A stretch of 64,000 nucleotides of DNA from Brucella thiophenivorans. Its GTDB lineage: Bacteria > Pseudomonadota > Alphaproteobacteria > Rhizobiales > Rhizobiaceae. Shown one piece after another: positions 63,356 through 64,000 of the stretch (within the stretch, counting starts at the first letter, position 1; each line of letters starts with the position of its first letter). The position numbers and the translations under genes are program-made. The notes under the pieces were generated by a model. The model saw nothing but the letters and a program-made list of their open reading frames with translations, was not told the origin of the DNA and ran no database searches. The stretch covers positions 1 through 64,000 of the forward strand of contig NZ_NNRJ01000061.1 in the NCBI RefSeq assembly GCF_002252445.1. The letters run 5' to 3'.

Positions 63356-64000
63356 ATGTCAGCAGTGCCCGAATTGCGTGCCGATACGATACTTTATAAC
63401 GGTACTATCTGGTGTGGATATGAAGAGGACATAGTTGACGCTCTGGCTATCTGGCAGGGCAAGGTTCTTGCAGCAGGCACGAAGGACCAGATTTGGTCGT
63501 TCAAAGGTGAAAACACGCGGCTGATTAATCTTGAAGGGCAGTTTGCCACTCCCGGCTTAAATGATGCGCATCTTCATCTCATATCCGTTGGGCTGACGCT
63601 CAACTGGATTGATGCGACGCCGCAAGCGGCGCCCACATTGGAAAAACTGCTTGACGCAATACGCCAACAAGCGGCTTTAGTGCCTGCCGGTACATGGATC
63701 AAAGCGCGCGGCTACGATCAAACCAAACTCGATATTGGTCGCCATCCGCATAAGTCCGAGCTTGATGCGGCTGCTCCAGATCATCCGGTTATGCTGGTGA
63801 GGGCCTGCGGTCACGTTTCGATTTTCAATTCTAAAGCTTTTGAGCTCGCCGGGATCGACGAAAAGTCGCCGGTGCCGGATGGCGGTTTGATCGAACAACA
63901 AAACGGTGTACTGACCGGCATGGTTGCCGAAAATGCACAAGGCGTTGTGCGTCAGGCTATCCCGACGGCAACCACGGAAGAAATGATCGAAGCGATTGAA
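63356..64000 (+). CDS. amidohydrolase family protein (YtcJ-like), 3' end outside window
   Basis: The frame is open from ATG 63356 (AGGAGG 11-16 bases upstream) to the last base, giving 215 residues. It starts ADTILYNGTIWCGYEED, has the metal-binding HxH in LNDAHLHLIS and RGYDQTKLD, matching the YtcJ branch of amidohydrolases (Amidohydro_3). The family cleaves amide bonds of varied small molecules. The 205-base gap before it has no gene, so it probably begins a new transcription unit. Confidence 0.88.
   Translation, partial: MSAVPELRADTILYNGTIWCGYEEDIVDALAIWQGKVLAAGTKDQIWSFKGENTRLINLEGQFATPGLNDAHLHLISVGLTLNWIDATPQAAPTLEKLLDAIRQQAALVPAGTWIKARGYDQTKLDIGRHPHKSELDAAAPDHPVMLVRACGHVSIFNSKAFELAGIDEKSPVPDGGLIEQQNGVLTGMVAENAQGVVRQAIPTATTEEMIEAIE

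Overview
The window looks like accessory chromosome (or second replicon) DNA of a Brucellaceae alphaproteobacterium, most likely of the Ochrobactrum/Brucella group. I infer this from protein sequence style, moderate GC content, a high density of ABC transporters and catabolic operons, and short dispersed hairpin repeats of a type common in this group. I found no rRNA, tRNA, CRISPR array or origin.

Layout. 0-3.3 kb: deoC (5' end outside the window), an unusual double aldehyde dehydrogenase and a strong terminator. 3.4-7.6 kb: a decayed haem-use locus in the order of the anaerobic haem degradation operon (radical SAM ChuW/HutW with two frameshifts, intact HutX, ChuY-type reductase with one frameshift), a small ORF broken at an 8-G run, and a TonB receptor with a large internal deletion. 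7.6-13.4 kb: a DUF1622 membrane protein, an MFS exporter with one frameshift and two TGA codons at expected Trp positions, a frameshifted isochorismatase-like hydrolase, then an intact quinone-response-like pair (esterase plus VOC dioxygenase) and a divergent LysR gene. 13.4-17.1 kb: a sulfurtransferase split by a decayed IS110-type element, and a frameshifted YeeE/YedE transporter.

From 17.1 kb onward every protein-coding gene I can read is intact. 17.1-20.5 kb: an ECF vitamin/metal-type transporter (two ATPases, T, S) with a PPC/DUF296 protein. 21.0-24.5 kb: phnD-phnC-phnE-phnE, a phosphonate-type importer without C-P lyase. 24.6-33.5 kb: a minus-strand operon with a polyamine-type ABC importer, an FAD amine oxidase, a HAD hydrolase and a GMC oxidoreductase, divergent from a LysR gene.

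33.5-48.9 kb holds the most interesting region: a two-sided gene set combining a NicX-type 2,5-dihydroxypyridine dioxygenase, an HpaB-type monooxygenase with flavin reductase, two amidases, a GMC oxidase, an MBL-fold (lactonase-like) hydrolase, SDR and hydroxyisobutyrate-type dehydrogenases, an MmgE/PrpD protein, a pyridoxamine-pyruvate aminotransferase homologue and a GntR/FCD regulator. A 15-bp motif (GTAWTACGGTMATAC-like) lies in three of its promoters. I read this as a catabolic pathway for a pyridine-ring compound, possibly related to vitamin B6, that does not match any pathway I know.

49.1-64 kb: a secreted hypothetical protein; a BMP-type ABC importer coupled to an orphan RibF-like FAD synthetase (possible flavin uptake); a D-hydroxyacid dehydrogenase; an allose-type ABC importer (alsBAC) with LacI regulator, Gfo/Idh/MocA oxidoreductase and TIM-barrel isomerase; and the start of an amidohydrolase gene that runs off the end.
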